Notes: generated by a model not told the origin, from the letters alone. DNA of 64,000 nt from Bacillota bacterium (GCA_026627065.1 JAPNUO010000001.1:248001-312000); one strand, 5' to 3'; shown: positions 34,797 through 45,175, numbered from the stretch's first letter. Made by a program: numbers and translations.

Positions 34797-36209
34797 TTAT
34801 GCCATCGGAATCGTGTAGTGGCCCGGAGGTTGATAGACACCGTTGGCAACCGATCCCACGGACGTAGCGAGAGTCTCAGAATAACGGGCGGGGTAAATTT
34901 GCAGGAGCTGCCCATTGGTCCCATATTTTGCAATAGCGACCATGCCTGAGGCATTGGGCCACAAGCCCGCGTAGAAATACCCCATATGCCCGTAGGTGTT
35001 GACGGTTTCGGGCACAAGAGGAAACTCGGTGGCAGTGGTGCTGGGACTAATAGGTACCTGCACCTGAGAAAAAGTGTTGTCGGTTAAGCCGAGAACCCCC
35101 GGCGCGTTATCGAGAAAGATGCCGTAGGTTTCGGCGGACACTTGATTGTCGGCAATCAGCGTGTGCGTCACCGGTTCCACTGCCCCGATGGCAATAATGC
35201 CGGTGGGCCCGTTGTCGGTCGACACCTCAGAGTCGGCCTTATTCTGCGACACCGTATTTCCCACAATGCTATTATTGGTCACGACGTCTCCCGGCGTGTT
35301 GCTGTGCAAAATTATCCCCGGGAGAAAGTTATCCGTCGCCGTGTTATCAATTACGCTGTTGCCTTCTGCTACGGTTCCGGGCACGTCGGCCGCCACCACA
35401 ATGCCGGCTGGGCTCAAGCTGACTGTATTGCCCATCACGACATTGTTGATGACTCCTTCGCCGGGATTGTAAGCCGCCACGACGATGCCACACCCACTAC
35501 TGTTCCCACTGATGGTGTTGTCGAGAATGACATTGTCTTCGGACGGCGCGGCAGTCCCAAAAGGCGTAGGTTCTCCTGGATTGATGCTCCCGTTGTCGGC
35601 CAGGCCAATGCCACCACCGTTGTCGGTTACCGTATTGTCATAGACGAGCGCATTTTGCGTGCCAATGAGTTCGATGGCTTTGTCTTCATTAATTTTAGGA
35701 TTCGGGTTTAGTCCGGTGTGGGTCACAATCAAGTGACTCAGCACCACGTTATCGCTATTTACCACTAAGACGCCTTGCGCGTTGGTATTTTCTACGGTTA
35801 GTCCGGTAATCACCGTATTGTTGGCCGCGGATCCGTCAATGAGAATTCCATTGTTGTTGCCGCTGGCATTGAGGATGGTGTTGGTCGCGTTGCCGCCGAG
35901 CGATGCGTCGGCCGTTATGCGGACTGAGGTGGTCACCGTGAGCGCTTCAGAATAGGTGCCGGGTTCGACGACAATGGTTGACCCCGAACGCGCCACGCTC
36001 AACGCATAACCGATTGTTTGATAGGGAGCGCTCACGCTTCCATTCCCAGTGGTATTGCTCCCCGTCGTGCTCACGTATAAGGTGGAAGGAACCGAGGCAG
36101 CCATCGCCGAAAGAGACGGCCCCACGGCAAACGAGAGCAATGCCGCCGCAGAGGCCAAACCCCAGAACGACGTCCGCACTCGAGATAGTTTCACGCAGGT
36201 GTCACTCAC
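34797..36209 (-). CDS. Secreted parallel beta-helix protein
   Basis: The 470-residue protein has a signal peptide (SFWGLASAAALLSFAVGPSL then SAMA). After the start of the mature chain comes YVSTTGSNTTGNGSVSAPYQ, a DUF1565-like entry strand. About a dozen repeats follow, rich in N-T-V/I-x-G-N-T and GI-V segments, typical of right-handed beta-helix (NosD/PbH1) proteins. Such folds bind or cleave polysaccharides, but no polysaccharide-lyase catalytic set is evident. The GTG start at 36209 is uncertain; a GTG five codons later also fits. Its proximity to arabinofuranosidase suggests a cell-surface sugar role. Confidence 0.75.
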   Translation of the reverse strand: MSDTCVKLSRVRTSFWGLASAAALLSFAVGPSLSAMAASVPSTLYVSTTGSNTTGNGSVSAPYQTIGYALSVARSGSTIVVEPGTYSEALTVTTSVRITADASLGGNATNTILNASGNNNGILIDGSAANNTVITGLTVENTNAQGVLVVNSDNVVLSHLIVTHTGLNPNPKINEDKAIELIGTQNALVYDNTVTDNGGGIGLADNGSINPGEPTPFGTAAPSEDNVILDNTISGNSSGCGIVVAAYNPGEGVINNVVMGNTVSLSPAGIVVAADVPGTVAEGNSVIDNTATDNFLPGIILHSNTPGDVVTNNSIVGNTVSQNKADSEVSTDNGPTGIIAIGAVEPVTHTLIADNQVSAETYGIFLDNAPGVLGLTDNTFSQVQVPISPSTTATEFPLVPETVNTYGHMGYFYAGLWPNASGMVAIAKYGTNGQLLQIYPARYSETLATSVGSVANGVYQPPGHYTIPMA

Positions 36210-36683
36210 TTTCAGAGAAATTTCCGCCGTCGCCCTGATCCCAGGGACGCACGTTCATTAACACCCAGCAAACGCACAGCAACACCGCCCTGGATGCAGG
36301 GTCGCGCGGATAAACGGAATATAGCACCCAAGAACTTTGCTGACAGTCTCACGGACCGTCTCAATTCCTTAGATTGAGTCTTTCATTGCGCCTCTGACTC
36401 ACTATGACGTCAGTTGGCACGCGTTACCATGCATGCGACCCCCGGAAACAATGACTCGCTTCGCGTCACCCGAGAGTCTGCTTGTGGCGACTCCGCCTCA
36501 TTGCGCAACTGATGGATATGAAAGTCAGTCCCCGCAATTGTCGAGGAATCACCCCACAATCGCCCGTCATGGTGCGCGCGAAAACCAGAGACCAATCGTC
36601 CGACCATATGTCATTCCCCTCGCTTTACTAGGCACGGGACTCACGGCGAAAACCCTTGGGCGACTGAGGATGCTATACAGAGA
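36210..36683. other. Intergenic region
   Basis: No supported gene. A small CTCAAT/ATTGAG hairpin lies near 36359-36379. Confidence 0.4.
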
Positions 36684-37187
36684 ATGTCCATGGTATCATG
36701 TAACCAAGCTATCGATTGTCTTGAAAAGGGGGATGCGAGGTTGCTATCGGAAGCGGAGGTATGGGCCTGTCTCGCCGCGGTGCCCGATCCCGAATTGGCC
36801 CCAGTGACCCTAGTCGAGTTAGGACTCATCACGGATGTGCGCCTCACCGCCGCAGGTGTAGTGGTGACCCTCCGCCTTCCTACGGCTCAGTGTCCCGGAT
36901 TGGCCGAAATTCGTCGTTGCATTGCTGAAAGCCTTGCGCCGATGGCGGTCTGGCTGTCGTACGACTTCACGGACGCCGCTTGGCCGAGCATGAGTGGGAC
37001 CGCCCGAATCAAATTGCGGGAACAAGGCATTGCCGTCCCTGAGGAGAGCTGGCCGTTCAGTGTTTCCTGCCCCTACTGTGCCTCAACTCATGTCGAATGC
37101 GCTTATCCTTGGGGAAAAACCCTCTGTGTCGCCCGGTATGCGTGTCAGGCATGTCATCGCCTGTTTGACGTCTGGACGCGCCAATAG
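36684..37187 (+). CDS. paaD: PaaD-like phenylacetyl-CoA epoxidase subunit
   Basis: The N-terminal DUF59/MIP18 domain contains AAVPDPELAPVTLVELGLI. The C-terminal zinc-ribbon-like part reads SCPYCASTH followed by CQACHRLFDVW, which is the PaaD (PaaJ) architecture. In other bacteria PaaD helps mature iron centres of the PaaABCE oxygenase. No paaA, B, C or E gene is near, so it may serve another oxygenase or be a remnant. A TTG at 36741 behind GGGGGA would give the usual family N-terminus. The ATG at 36684 gives 167 residues. Confidence 0.75.
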   Translation: MSMVSCNQAIDCLEKGDARLLSEAEVWACLAAVPDPELAPVTLVELGLITDVRLTAAGVVVTLRLPTAQCPGLAEIRRCIAESLAPMAVWLSYDFTDAAWPSMSGTARIKLREQGIAVPEESWPFSVSCPYCASTHVECAYPWGKTLCVARYACQACHRLFDVWTRQ

Positions 37188-37300
37188 ACCGGCCACAGTG
37201 CGACGCCGGCGCCTTCCGATTTCAGTCACGCGCACAATGCCATACCCAACCCGCCCAGACCCACGCGTACCGTCCTCCCCGACAGGTCCTAGCTTGCTCT

Positions 37301-38120
37301 TTATCTCGCGCGCCCGCCTCCGCAACCTGGGAACCCCGCTAGCAGCTCGGATCTGCCAACGTGATCACCATCTCGAGGAGATGGTCTGCCCCCGTTTCTG
37401 TATGGCCCTCGCCGGAAAAATGCACACTCGGGCCTCGCAATGCGTTGAGCTAACCATTGCGCATGAGTAGGCGGAGCCACGTCGTCGTGCTCGCCGGTAA
37501 AGAACGTAAAGGGAACCACAATGTCTTCTAACGCAAAATCCCACGGCGAGACCAACGCAAGCATGTCGTCGGCCCAGCCGGCAAACCCCGGAGACAGTGC
37601 TGAACGAACTTGGCTAAACGACCAACGAACCTCTTCTGGCAAGCGGTCGGGCTGCGTAAAAGCGACCGCGCGCCCCAGATCCTCAATCGTCAGTTCGCTC
37701 AACGCTGTCCAGGCCTCCCCGAGTAGGGCGGCTTCCCCCTCGAGCGCACGCTGTAACCCCAGCGCTTGTAACGGGGCCATACCGGCCCAATAATCTAAGT
37801 CGCCGGCCCGATAGGGCGCCAAACAAGAGGCGACGGCGGCGCTCGCCAAAGCATAGGGTCCCCCGCCGGATCCTCCCAGCATCGCAAAGCGACCAACGTT
37901 TAGCACAGAAGTGACCACGGTCACATCAGCCACGGCGTCAACCACCCGGTTCGGCGCGAGGAGTCGCCGTACCCAGGCCGCGTATAGCTGATAAGCGAGA
38001 GGTCGCGAGACGCCGCCCAAGCAATTAATGAGGGTGGGAAACCGGCTTCCTGGGATGTTCCGTGGTGCCAGAAGACGGGCACCCCCCTTTGGATCACCTG
38101 CCGCCATTAGGCAATACGGC
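37301..38120 (-). pseudogene. Alpha/beta-hydrolase, frameshifted
   Basis: One long frame carries the middle of an alpha/beta-hydrolase: GRFAMLGGSGGGPYALASAA with the nucleophile serine, WADDMLALVSPWDFALEDI, and TFFTGEHDDVAPPTHAQWLA with the acidic residue. The start (oxyanion-hole region near 38060) and the end (GEGHTETG near 37440, with the catalytic His) are in other frames. The long open frame is thus a mosaic and the gene is broken. Confidence 0.6.
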
Positions 38121-38267
38121 GTCCTCCTGGCAGCTGCAACATGGCCTTGTCTTGTCGCACCTTCTTTCCGAAATGATGAGCTTTTCCTCGTAAACAATTC
38201 TTTAGGCCGTTGGGCACGTTCACACATTCGCCGTCCAGGCGGCCACTTCGCTCGTCAAGGCTAACCG

Positions 38268-39461
38268 TCAAGTCGCTGCACGCAGCGATTCCAACCCACG
38301 AAACACGAAGCCTGGGCGCCAACGCGGTATTCCAGTCTCAAGGTGTAATTGGGGATACTGCTGAAATAGGGCATTTAGCGCCACGCGCCCTTCTGCGCGG
38401 GCCAAGGCGCTCCCTAGACACGTGTGAATCCCGCCGCCGAATGCCAAATGACGGTTGGGCATCCGCGCCAAGTTCAGCTCGTCGGGATTAGCAAACACGG
38501 CAGGATCGTGATTCGCTGCTCCCAAGAGAAAGATCACCACCGAACCGGCGGGAATGTGCGCCCCCTCCAGTTCCCATGGGTGGAGAGCAAGTCGCGAGGT
38601 GGCTTGGACAGAGCTGTCATACCGGAGCAATTCGTCCACGCCGATGTCGGTAATCCCCTCTCTCTGCACTTGGGCCCACCCGGCCGGATGCTGCCACAAG
38701 GCCCATAAGCCGTTGCCAATTAAGTTCACCGTCGTCTCGTGTCCGGCCACGACCAGCAACGTGACCATCGTGATAAGTTCCTCCTCGCTGAGCCGATCGC
38801 CGGCTTCCTGGGCCTGGACCAGCGCTGTCAGCAGGTCGTCCTGGGGTTGACGCCTCCGGGCTTGGACCATCTCCCGCAGGTAAGCCCGAAATGCGTGATT
38901 CGCGTCGCGGGCCCGCCGATAGGTTTCCGGATCCTGCGTCACGTCAATGCTCGCCGTCAGAGCTCGCGACCACTGCCGAATCAGCCCACGATCGCCGAGA
39001 GGGACCCCCAACAGCGCACTAATGACCGTGACGGGAAACGGAAACGCAAAGTCGCCGATCACATCCCACGTGGCGCGGTCGGCCAGATTCTCCAGTACTT
39101 CTTGGGCCATCGCTTCCAACTGAGGCATGACGCGTTCGACAGCTCGGGGAGTAAATGCAAGGCTTACCAGACGGCGAAGCCGCGTGTGATCCGGCGGATC
39201 GATGAGCAAGATAGAGTCGAGCACGCTCGGTTCCGATGCCATCGCGCGTTGGTGGTCGTATAACCCGGCCCGCCCCAACGCGGGATCTTTGAGGCCTTGC
39301 ACGCACGCCGCGTACCCCAAGACGTACCAGGTCTCTCCGGCCCGTCCGGGCTGACCAACGCGGCCGGGATGGACGGGTCCGGCCTCGCGATAGCGGCGGT
39401 AGGTGGGATACGGATTCAGCCGCAAATTTTCATTAAACGGATCAAAGGGAGGTAATTCCAT
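38268..39461 (-). CDS. Cytochrome P450
   Basis: The 397-residue soluble bacterial P450 has the I-helix oxygen-binding motif AGHETT (239-244), ExxR as ELLR (277-280) and the heme loop FGGGIHTCLGSALA with ligand Cys348. The ATG at 39461 (MELPPFDPFNENLRLNPYPT) has AAAGGA upstream and gives a normal length; longer starts add a spurious leader. The sequence style is that of CYP107-like hydroxylases. No ferredoxin or reductase gene is adjacent, so electrons must come from elsewhere. The substrate is unknown. Confidence 0.92.
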   Translation of the reverse strand: MELPPFDPFNENLRLNPYPTYRRYREAGPVHPGRVGQPGRAGETWYVLGYAACVQGLKDPALGRAGLYDHQRAMASEPSVLDSILLIDPPDHTRLRRLVSLAFTPRAVERVMPQLEAMAQEVLENLADRATWDVIGDFAFPFPVTVISALLGVPLGDRGLIRQWSRALTASIDVTQDPETYRRARDANHAFRAYLREMVQARRRQPQDDLLTALVQAQEAGDRLSEEELITMVTLLVVAGHETTVNLIGNGLWALWQHPAGWAQVQREGITDIGVDELLRYDSSVQATSRLALHPWELEGAHIPAGSVVIFLLGAANHDPAVFANPDELNLARMPNRHLAFGGGIHTCLGSALARAEGRVALNALFQQYPQLHLETGIPRWRPGFVFRGLESLRAAT

Positions 39462-40255
39462 GTCTATCGGTCCTTTCTTAAGCGGAAAGTGCGCCCAGAG
39501 GAATCGCCATAACATATCGCGTAAGAAGGAAAAGGAGGCGGCCCCAACCGCCAAGGTTGTGTCCTTGAATTCTGAAAGGGATGGTTCTAGCCGTCACGGC
39601 TTGACGATAATCCGACTATCCCATTCTCTCTTGGGGCGCTGTGTTGTTGCTTCTCGCATGTGACCCGTCCCGGTGCATCTCGCTGTCGGGCAGCGAGAAC
39701 ATCGTCATCAGCAGGCCACTTTTGCACTTTTTCGAAATGCGCGGAACGACGCCGTGGTAGCCCACGGCTTAGCTGACGTTGCCTTCCGCACAACACCCCC
39801 CGCTATTATCCTCGGCAGTTTCTAAGGACGGGATAACTATGTTGATAAGCCCCTTGAGATCCCGACGAAGAATTTCGAGCCTTCCCTCCCATAGTGACAG
39901 ACCGACACGTATTCGACAACCACGCCGGTGTCTCACGCTGTCTCACATTTGTCTCGGCTTTTCAGCCAATCGTGGAGACCCATTTGCCGCAATACCTCGG
40001 GAGTCCTGATAGCGCATGATCGGACAGTCAGAGCTTTGACGTCCTCTTTGCTTGCGGCCCGACGTGATTTGCACCGATGTTCCGGCACCACAGCATTCCC
40101 TCCATTCTTTCATGACCTTCCCCGGCCATTACGTAAGACACCTATGCTTACGCTTAATATGCCGAGAGAAAGGCACTCCCAGGCAGACTCGGCGCAGGCG
40201 TTGCAAGCTTGCCGAATGGGGGACGGGAGAACGAATCTGAAATGCCCTCTCATCC
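39462..40255. other. No recognisable gene
   Basis: About 800 bases with short frames only. A minus-strand stretch (39600-39760) reads GYHGVVPRISKKCKSGL and LMTMFSLPDSEMHRDG without a recognised family. Confidence 0.4.
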
Positions 40256-40981
40256 TCACTCCGGTTGAAACAAGGTATGCATAAAGGCCGCCGGATCGGC
40301 CAAAAACGCTCGAGTCAGCCGGTATGCTGGGGTATCGGTATAGGAAATGGGCGCGATGGGCGTAACATCAAAATTATAGATCATCGCTCCAGGAAAGGCT
40401 AAAAGAATTGGCGAATGCGTAGCTGCAATCACTTGCACGCGGTTCCCTCGCACCCAGTCATTCAGGAGACGCAAAAAGGCAAATTGTCCGATGACGGATA
40501 GTGCAGATTCGGGCTCGTCGAATAAGTAGAGAGACCATCCGTGCAGGTTCTGCAAACGATGGCCAAAGGTCGACAAAAAAGATTCGCCGTGGGATTGTCC
40601 GTGCAATGAGCGCCCGCCATAAGAGGTCAAGCCGTCAATCATCTCCAAATACTCAGCGTACGCAGAAAAGGTTTCCGCACGAAAGAAAAAGCTGTCGGTC
40701 GCGGGACGGTTCCAAATGCCATGCATCGCCTCTGCCAATGCCGTGTTGGAGTGACGCGGGGAATAGTTTGCGTGACGACTTCCGCCTTCGGGATGACATC
40801 CAGCCTTGACGGCTAACGCCTCGAGGACCGTTGATTTCCCACTGCCGTTATCCCCCACAAAAAATGTCACCGGCGTCTCAAACCGAAGGCGATACAGGCG
40901 GGCCACCGCCGTTACGTTCCATGGATATTCGTGAGTGGCCTCCCCCGGAGGATTGACCTCCACTTCTCTCAGCAAGATCAT
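40256..40981 (-). CDS. AAA-type ABC ATPase, stand-alone
   Basis: This 241-residue P-loop ATPase is of the AAA_21/AAA_23 kind. Walker A is FVGDNGSGKST (about residue 42), Walker B is YLFDEPESAL and the H-loop is AATHSP. Membrane segments and a transport partner are absent. Related single-domain proteins occur alone in many Firmicutes with unknown roles, sometimes near repair or defence genes, but no such neighbour is present. The ATG at 40981 follows AAGGGAAGGG. Confidence 0.75.
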   Translation of the reverse strand: MILLREVEVNPPGEATHEYPWNVTAVARLYRLRFETPVTFFVGDNGSGKSTVLEALAVKAGCHPEGGSRHANYSPRHSNTALAEAMHGIWNRPATDSFFFRAETFSAYAEYLEMIDGLTSYGGRSLHGQSHGESFLSTFGHRLQNLHGWSLYLFDEPESALSVIGQFAFLRLLNDWVRGNRVQVIAATHSPILLAFPGAMIYNFDVTPIAPISYTDTPAYRLTRAFLADPAAFMHTLFQPE

Positions 40982-42262
40982 CGATGGCCGCCCTTCCCTT
41001 GTTCCTTATGTGGTCGTAAGCGTGCCTGTCCTTCGTGACGCCGTCTATTCTATTTGCCATCAACGCGGTTGACAACCCTGCCCGGTCGCCAACTTTTCGG
41101 CGTCGTTCGCATCGCCGGCCCCAAATCGGCTAACGTCGCCCCTACTATGCCTCCATGTCCAAGATTTGCCCGCCGCCCTGTGCAGTGGGAATGGAAGGTC
41201 ATCGGTGGGAACGGTTCCTTGCGTCACGTGATAAACGGATGCGGACTGTTATGCCGGACGATCCCTATCCGAATCTCAGCACAACGGACCCGCTTGACTG
41301 GATACTCCTTCCGCTACCAATAAGCGACAAGCGCGTTGAAGCACCGGCCGGAGAAGGCGTTCAGCCTCTAGTACGTTCAACGTGTGCAGTCAATGAGATC
41401 GGGTGTGATAAAATGCCTCCCACATTGGTTCAAACACAGAGATTGGGCTGTGCGGTGCACCATACAGCAATGCGGATGAACTGCCATGGCCAAAGGCGCC
41501 AACAGCCCCCCGACAATTCCCTGGGAAGGTACTAACTGCGGTCCCGCGAGTTCCCGACAGGAGTTCCTGTCCAGTCAACCGCCTGAGTTTCCGGGTTCGG
41601 GAATCCACGGGTAACAATGTGCCGCCTCTTCCCGCAAACCCATCATGGAAACCCTTACGCAGCAGCCGGACACTCACTACCTACTGGCAGCGTCCTTCGC
41701 CACGGCCCGCCTAAGCCCCCGCTCTCCTCGCCCCCTGGCCTTTCTTCCCCCCAACTCACCTGGCTGCCTCCACGCGTTCACCGCCAAGCTGGTAAAGTAG
41801 CGGAGGAGCTACTTGACCCCCTGTCGGTAACCAACAACTGCCGTCTCTTGTGCACCAGGGCGCGCCCGTCGGTCAACACTTCTCAATTCTGTCCCACTCA
41901 CCCGACAGGCGCGTCACCTCAAATCCCCACCCATTCTCCACTAGTGCCATGGTCGCCAACGTAGCGGCGCCGAAAGCGGGAGGAGCTGTGGTTTTCATTC
42001 GGGTACCGCGGGGCTCTCATGATACCGCACTGTCGCGCCATGGCCTCGCGTTAGGAGTTATGCCCGTCTCGAAAACACGAGGGCATCTCACGATCCACGT
42101 TTCTCTACACCTCGAGTATACGGTGGCACCTTCGATTTTCTACGGCGACCGGGAGTCTGGATCTCTGTTATGCTAAAGACACGTTTCGACGGCCATCCGT
42201 TTCACCGAGCAACCACATTCATTTGTCAGAGCCGTCGTCGCTAAAGAAAGGAGCATGTCTTG
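40982..42262. other. Long stretch without a recognisable gene
   Basis: Almost 1.3 kb contains only short overlapping frames in several phases, with no family match, good ribosome binding site or RNA pattern noticed. It is probably decayed DNA. Confidence 0.4.
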
Positions 42263-42622
42263 ATGGACACGATGTGGATCGTGACGACTCCTTATGTTCC
42301 TGGCTATCGCATTGTGCAGGTGTTGGGCCCCACCTGGGGCACCGTGGTGCGCAGCCGAGGGATTGGCTATCAATTCACGGCCGGTTTGCGGTCGCTCGCC
42401 GGGGGCGAAATCAAGGAGTTTACCGCAATGCTCAATGACGCTCGACAGAGGGCCCTGGATCGCCTTCGGGAACACGCCCAAAATCTCGGGGCCAATGCGG
42501 TGATAGGGATGGCCTTTGACTCGTCCGAACTCGGTCAAAACATGTCGGAAATTTTGGCCTACGGAACAGCTGTCGTGGTTGAACCCCTGCCCGGGGAGGC
42601 AGCGCCGGTTCGGCTGGCGTAA
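42263..42622 (+). CDS. UPF0145 (YbjQ-like) protein
   Basis: This 119-residue protein has the family's characteristic end LREHAQNLGANAVIGMAFDS and the start WIVTTPYVPGYRIVQVLGPT. Family members form small pentamer-like beta assemblies of unknown function. The ATG at 42263 follows AAAGGAG. Confidence 0.85.
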   Translation: MDTMWIVTTPYVPGYRIVQVLGPTWGTVVRSRGIGYQFTAGLRSLAGGEIKEFTAMLNDARQRALDRLREHAQNLGANAVIGMAFDSSELGQNMSEILAYGTAVVVEPLPGEAAPVRLA

Positions 42623-42940
42623 ACCTTCGACATCCCTTCTCGCATCCGGTTCCGGCGGTTTGGCGAGGGCGTCGACGACATTGTCCCTGGGCGCCACGTG
42701 TTTAGAGAACATGCCTGCGATGGCAGATCACCGAACAGCGCTGCGCGCTCTCCCGCCTTCGCATCCGGCCGGTCTCTTCGTCCTCACGCAGGACAATTTG
42801 GCGATAGCGGCTGTGAATGCCGACAAAGGTCAACAACGGCAGCCAGCGTCCATTAGCTGTGTCCCCTCGCTAACCCTCCCTCCCCCGAGGCGCTAGCAAC
42901 AGTTGCGATACACAGACCAAATGATAAGGAAGGTGTGCAC
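42623..42940. other. Intergenic region
   Basis: No gene recognised in about 320 bases. Confidence 0.4.
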
Positions 42941-43930
42941 ATGCCTTGCGCCATCGTTGTCGCATCTGATGTGATCTCCCCGGCGTCTCCGTTGCCGACC
43001 TCGACCATCGAAGCCGTTATGGACTGGGCTCGACAGTTGGGACCTGCTCCGGTGATCCGCGCCGATTTGGCTTGGCCATTGTACCTCCCGGCTTCCTGTA
43101 CCCCGGAGGGGGTAACCATGCCCCGCGGCAATCCGCGCACGACCAGCCGAGGTTTATTGGATTGGCTGCGGTTGACACTGGCCGGAATGGTCACGGCGTG
43201 GCCGAACCACCCCTTCGTCGTGCTCATGCCCCGCAGCACGGAGGCGGCCTTAGAACTGGTGCGTCGTCAGGTGTCCTTTTATGAGACAGTGGTCGGCCTC
43301 TATACCCTCAGTCCCGCGGAGGATCCCACGTGTCTCGCAGAAGGATGGAATCAATTTGTCTCCGACCACACCTCGCCGTGGCAGGACGGCTGGATGGCTC
43401 CGGCGGTGAGGCCCTGGTCCCATCCCGGGCCCCTGCTGACAGAGACCGCCAAGGCTACCATGGGTGGCGATTTTATCTTTCTTGGCGCTGCGCTCGGCTC
43501 AGATCGGCTTGCCGTTCAAACCTACCGACTGCGGCCGGGTGGCCGCGGCAACCGGCGCCATGGACATTCTGACGTCGACGAATGCTACCTCATAACCGAT
43601 GGCGACGGAATCGTTCGGTGCGGTTCGAGGATGTTTGCGGTTCAGCCCGGCACCCTGGTTGCTAAACCCGCCGGCAGTCGCCTGGGCCTCGAATTTATCG
43701 CTGGGCCGTCGGGTCTCACCGTCTGGGATATCGAGGGATGGCGGTCATTTTCCCAGTCCGACGTCGTGTTTTATCCCGACCATCGCAAATGGTACCTGAG
43801 GGGGCCAGGGCTCGAACAGGGCTGCCCGGAACCCGCGCTATTTCCCGCGGAAGAGCTCTTAAAAGCGTACGAGCAGCGATACGTGAGACAAGCCGATGGC
43901 ACTCTCCAGCCGGACGGCGAGATACCCTAA
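42941..43930 (+). CDS. Cupin-domain protein with an unassigned N-terminal domain
   Basis: The 329-residue protein's second half (about 175-290) is a cupin: RRHGHSDVDECYLITDGDG is motif 1 with three possible metal ligands, and LVAKPAGSRLGLEFIAG lies in the region of motif 2. The first half (WPLYLPASCTPEGVTMPRGN, LRLTLAGMVTAWPNHPFVVL) vaguely recalls creatininase-like hydrolases in its order of segments, but the metal ligands are not clear. The ATG follows GGAAGG. A zinc dehydrogenase gene lies about 95 bases downstream on the same strand. Confidence 0.55.
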   Translation: MPCAIVVASDVISPASPLPTSTIEAVMDWARQLGPAPVIRADLAWPLYLPASCTPEGVTMPRGNPRTTSRGLLDWLRLTLAGMVTAWPNHPFVVLMPRSTEAALELVRRQVSFYETVVGLYTLSPAEDPTCLAEGWNQFVSDHTSPWQDGWMAPAVRPWSHPGPLLTETAKATMGGDFIFLGAALGSDRLAVQTYRLRPGGRGNRRHGHSDVDECYLITDGDGIVRCGSRMFAVQPGTLVAKPAGSRLGLEFIAGPSGLTVWDIEGWRSFSQSDVVFYPDHRKWYLRGPGLEQGCPEPALFPAEELLKAYEQRYVRQADGTLQPDGEIP

Positions 43931-44025
43931 CGTATCGTTCGAGCCAACGGCTGTGTGGGTCACTGGATCGCCCCTGGGTCGGGCCGTCCGGTGCTCAACA
44001 CTCAATGAAGGAGCGCGTGATATTC

Positions 44026-45054
44026 GTGAATGCCTTGATCCTCCGAGCCATCGGTGACGTCGTCTATGCCACAGCCGACGATCCGGATATTCTTGAAGAC
44101 GGGGATGCGGTCATTCGGACTCGCGTGACCGCCATCTGTGGATCCGACCTTCATCTTTACCACGGTCGCGTGGTCGGGGTGAACGCGCCCATTGCGCTCG
44201 GGCATGAGTACGTAGGCATTGTCGAGGCGGTGGGCCCCGCCGTCAAGCGCATCCAGGTGGGAGACCGCGTGACCGGGGCGTTTGCCACCGCCTGCGGCCG
44301 CTGCGCATCGTGCCTTCGTGGACTTTCCTCTCAATGTCAGGCTGGCCAATTGTTTGGATTCGGACAGTTGCCGGGCACTCAGGCTGAGCGCGTACGCATT
44401 CCTTATGCGGACTCTACGCTCATCAAAGTGCCTCCTGGAGTGTCGGACGCTCAGGGACTCTTGGTGGGCGACAATTTATCCACCGCCTACTTTGCGTGCG
44501 AGGGCGGCGATATTCGCCCTAACGACACCGTGGCGGTGGTGGGGTTAGGACCGGTCGGCCTCTTGGCCCTGAACTTGGCTTGGGTGTTCGGCGCTGCCCG
44601 TGTCATTGCCATTGATACCGTGCCAACGCGTTTGCAAGTCGCCGAGAAGCTCGGGGCCGTCCCGGTCATGGCAAACGAGAGGACCGTGGGTCGGGTGCGG
44701 AACCTGACCGGTGGACACGGGGCAGATGTGGTCGTGGAAGCCGTCGGTCTGGAAACAAGTCTCAATCTCGCCTTGGAAATCGCGCGGGGGTTTGCCACCG
44801 TCTCCGCCGTGGGCGCGTTCACCGAGAAAAGGCTGCCCGTTGCCATGAGACGCGTCTTTGCGCGGAATCTCACCCTCAAAGGCGGTCTGGCCAACGTCCT
44901 CAGCGTCGCCCCCCGAGTCATGGATTTGCTTGAAAATGGCCGCCTCGATCTGTCTTGGCTGTTTTCCCATCATCTGCCGCTCCGCGACGGTCCTCGAGGA
45001 TATCAGCTGTTCTCGCGCCGTGACGCCTTAAAGGTGCTGTTGTATCCCCATTAA
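44026..45054 (+). CDS. Zinc-dependent alcohol dehydrogenase family protein
   Basis: The 342-residue medium-chain dehydrogenase has catalytic zinc residues in ICGSDLHLYHGR and GHEYVG, structural zinc cysteines in CGRCASCLRGLSSQC, and NAD-binding VVGLGPVGLLAL. The GTG at 44026 gives the usual start VNALILRAIGDVVY. AAGGAG at 44008-44013 is 12 bases upstream, so the GTG at 44017 is an alternative. It acts on an unknown alcohol or aldehyde, perhaps the same pathway as the preceding cupin protein. Confidence 0.85.
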   Translation: MNALILRAIGDVVYATADDPDILEDGDAVIRTRVTAICGSDLHLYHGRVVGVNAPIALGHEYVGIVEAVGPAVKRIQVGDRVTGAFATACGRCASCLRGLSSQCQAGQLFGFGQLPGTQAERVRIPYADSTLIKVPPGVSDAQGLLVGDNLSTAYFACEGGDIRPNDTVAVVGLGPVGLLALNLAWVFGAARVIAIDTVPTRLQVAEKLGAVPVMANERTVGRVRNLTGGHGADVVVEAVGLETSLNLALEIARGFATVSAVGAFTEKRLPVAMRRVFARNLTLKGGLANVLSVAPRVMDLLENGRLDLSWLFSHHLPLRDGPRGYQLFSRRDALKVLLYPH

Positions 45055-45175
45055 CAAAATCCAGAGTTCCCGCTTTCGTGTCTCCGTTCGGGATTGCCGC
45101 GCTGAAGCATAGGCGGTGACAACCAGAGACGCGAGTATCCGGCATCGCGAGCCCATGTCAATTGCCCTTTCATCG

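Noticed and set aside
40256..40981. Stand-alone AAA ATPase as part of a defence system
   Set aside because: No nuclease or partner gene lies beside it; both flanks are gene-poor and the family is functionally diverse.
43738..44025. A longer N-terminus for the dehydrogenase at 44.0-45.1 kb
   Set aside because: The extra 96 codons overlap the cupin gene in another frame and precede the normal family start.
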